Source: Gluconobacter sphaericus NBRC 12467 (lineage in GTDB: Bacteria > Pseudomonadota > Alphaproteobacteria > Acetobacterales > Acetobacteraceae). Taken from it: DNA of 64,000 nt. Location of the stretch: positions 1 through 64,000 of the forward strand of contig NZ_BJMK01000006.1 in NCBI RefSeq assembly GCF_006539125.1, given 5' to 3'. Position 1 is the first letter of the stretch. Each line of letters begins with the position of its first letter. Positions 63,039 to 64,000 of this stretch are shown here, in pieces. The notes under the pieces were generated by a model that saw nothing but the letters and a program-made list of their open reading frames with translations, did no database searches and had not been told where the DNA came from. The position numbers and the translations under genes are program-made.

Positions 63039-63227
63039 GTTTGCCTAGCCATCCTGAAAATTGCAGCAGACCGCACGAACAGCGAGGCCTGCCATCGGGT
63101 CTGGGTCAATACCGCAACGCATGTCTATCATGTTCAGGGCAACTGCTGGCACAACGCCACGACACACAGGACGTATATGTGTAAAGCGGACGCCAAGCGT
63201 GCAGGCAATATCCGCAGCCACTCATGA
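63039..63227 (+). pseudogene. Start-less fragment of a small secreted-type protein
   Basis: In one frame the sequence reads EACHRVWVNTATHVYHVQGN then CWHNATTHRTYMCKADAKRA and GNIRSHS before TGA 63225. The pattern VWVNTxxxVYHxxG, then Y-M-x-x-x-D-A-K, is common at the C-terminus of small exported bacterial proteins of unknown function. No ATG or signal peptide precedes it, so I take it as a 3' remnant. The rest of 62983-63286 shows nothing else. Confidence 0.5.
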
Positions 63228-63286
63228 CAGACTTTACTAACAGGCTTCAAACCTCATGAACTGTGAGTTCCGAAGCCTGTGAGCGT

Positions 63287-64000
63287 TCAGTCAGATGCGC
63301 CGAGACCTGACTGGTCGACCGGGGTTCCATGAACCTGCACCGTAACCTTTCCAGGTTCTGCCTTTTCAGGGGCGGTCGCTTTAGGCGCGACGCTATCGTC
63401 TCCAGCCTGCTTTGCCGCCACCTGCTCGCTGATGTTTTCCTGCTGTCGAAGGGCCGCAGCCTGTGACTGATGCCCCGCCGCATCGGCCGCATCCGCCGCC
63501 AGAGTAAGTGCCCGGCGCATCCCGCGATAATCCAGCGCATCACGGCGACTTTTCACAACCGACAGGGACTCGCTACTGGCCAGTTCAGGCTGCCCGCGCA
63601 GCAGGTTCAGACGGGCTGTCAGTTCCTGCCGGTCAACCTGTGCGCTGGTTTCACGGAAGGTAGCCAAATCATTCACGCGCTGGGCCAGAACCGTGTCCTG
63701 CCTCAGATCCGCTGCGATCAGACCTGACAGGTAAAGCGCCCGTTCACGAATTCCCATATCCGGAGACTGAAGCGCGCGCGCCACAGCCTGCGAGGCGAAC
63801 ACCGTGTCATGAAGCCTGTACAAGGCAGCCGCGCGAATTACGGCCAGATCGGACGTATCCGAAACACCGCGCAGGCTGAGCGCGGCTTCGGTCTCTCCAA
63901 GACTTTGCAGGGCTTTCTGCGGCTCGTTTTCCGCCAGCAGGACTGCCGCCAGATTGAAACCGGCCTCGTGAATGGACGCCGCATCATCGCGCATCAGAGC
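63287..64000 (-). CDS. Helical-repeat (TPR-like) protein, N-terminus outside window
   Basis: The minus-strand frame is open from the right edge to a stop at 63287, so at least the C-terminal 237 residues are present. Ala/Leu-rich helix pairs (GFNLAAVLLAENEPQKALQS, ALYRLHDTVFASQAVARALQ) suggest TPR-like repeats. A low-complexity Ala/Lys/Glu/Pro tail with QVHGTPVDQSGLGASD follows. Such proteins act as scaffolds, often in the periplasm, but the signal region is not visible. No function is assigned. Confidence 0.65.
   Translation of the reverse strand, partial: ALMRDDAASIHEAGFNLAAVLLAENEPQKALQSLGETEAALSLRGVSDTSDLAVIRAAALYRLHDTVFASQAVARALQSPDMGIRERALYLSGLIAADLRQDTVLAQRVNDLATFRETSAQVDRQELTARLNLLRGQPELASSESLSVVKSRRDALDYRGMRRALTLAADAADAAGHQSQAAALRQQENISEQVAAKQAGDDSVAPKATAPEKAEPGKVTVQVHGTPVDQSGLGASD

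Noticed and set aside
1-64000. tRNA, rRNA, CRISPR arrays, insertion sequences and phage genes
   Set aside because: No cloverleaf, spaced direct-repeat array, transposase motif or terminal inverted repeats with target duplications were recognised when reading both strands. A tRNAscan or ISfinder run would be decisive.

Overview
The window looks like chromosomal DNA of an acetic acid bacterium (Acetobacteraceae), most likely Gluconobacter or a close relative. The DNA is moderately GC-rich. It carries a glycerol-oxidation operon (glpR-glpD-glpF), a malate:quinone oxidoreductase next to another FAD-linked oxidase, a B12-dependent methionine synthase, an RcnB-like secreted protein, and a sphingolipid locus of the kind found in alphaproteobacteria. 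The genus call is an inference from gene content. I see no insertion sequence, prophage, CRISPR array, rRNA or tRNA. Several single genes are decaying: a nucleotidase, a TonB-dependent receptor, a short-chain dehydrogenase, a small secreted-type protein and the 5' end of glpR.

Layout. 1-3.1 kb: glp operon on the minus strand (glpR with a 2-nt frameshift, glpD, partial glpF), with shared operator-like words upstream of glpR and glpD. 3.3-5.4 kb: RcnB-like protein, ribokinase, YceI. 5.6-10.4 kb: ytcA-mdtN-mdtO-mdtP, a tripartite efflux operon. 10.4-11.3 kb: AT-rich block and a broken deoxynucleotidase gene. 11.4-14.7 kb: TonB-dependent siderophore-type receptor, TetR regulator, Cys-motif hypothetical protein. 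14.8-19.8 kb: metH, purU, lipoprotein. 19.9-23.9 kb: D-lactate/glycolate-type dehydrogenase, mqo, DeoR-type regulator. 23.9-28.8 kb: divergent mntR/mntH, glutaminase, cysG, Gly/His-rich lipoprotein. 28.9-31.6 kb: 41-aa membrane peptide with a very strong ribosome binding site, HD hydrolase, TonB-receptor remnant, alr.

31.8-46.5 kb is the most distinctive region. It encodes a lipid-linked flippase, a CDP-glycerol-type glycerophosphotransferase, a fatty acyl-AMP ligase, a dedicated acyl carrier protein and serine palmitoyltransferase. On the opposite strand are a Tam41-like lipid nucleotidyltransferase and a diacylglycerol/ceramide-type lipid kinase. A six-gene operon follows in which every junction is a 4-nt stop/start overlap: metallophosphoesterase, LptF-like, LptG-like, fatty acid hydroxylase, sugar/alcohol-phosphate nucleotidyltransferase and GT4 glycosyltransferase. 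A GINT1-type protein, a family linked to inositol-phosphorylceramide glycosylation, converges on that operon. Taken together the genes suggest synthesis, phosphorylation or CDP-activation, headgroup addition, glycosylation and possibly LptFG-like export of a complex sphingolipid.

46.5-49.9 kb: mmcB, inositol-monophosphatase family gene, SYLF lipoprotein, mltG. 50-53.6 kb: fabD-fabG-acpP-fabF, followed by mltG. 53.6-64 kb: hypothetical secreted protein, methyltransferase, SDR remnant, an OpuAC-like binding protein without signal peptide, M13 metallopeptidase, Dabb protein, ferritin-fold desaturase-like protein divergent from bioB, a YegD-type Hsp70, and a repeat protein running off the right edge.
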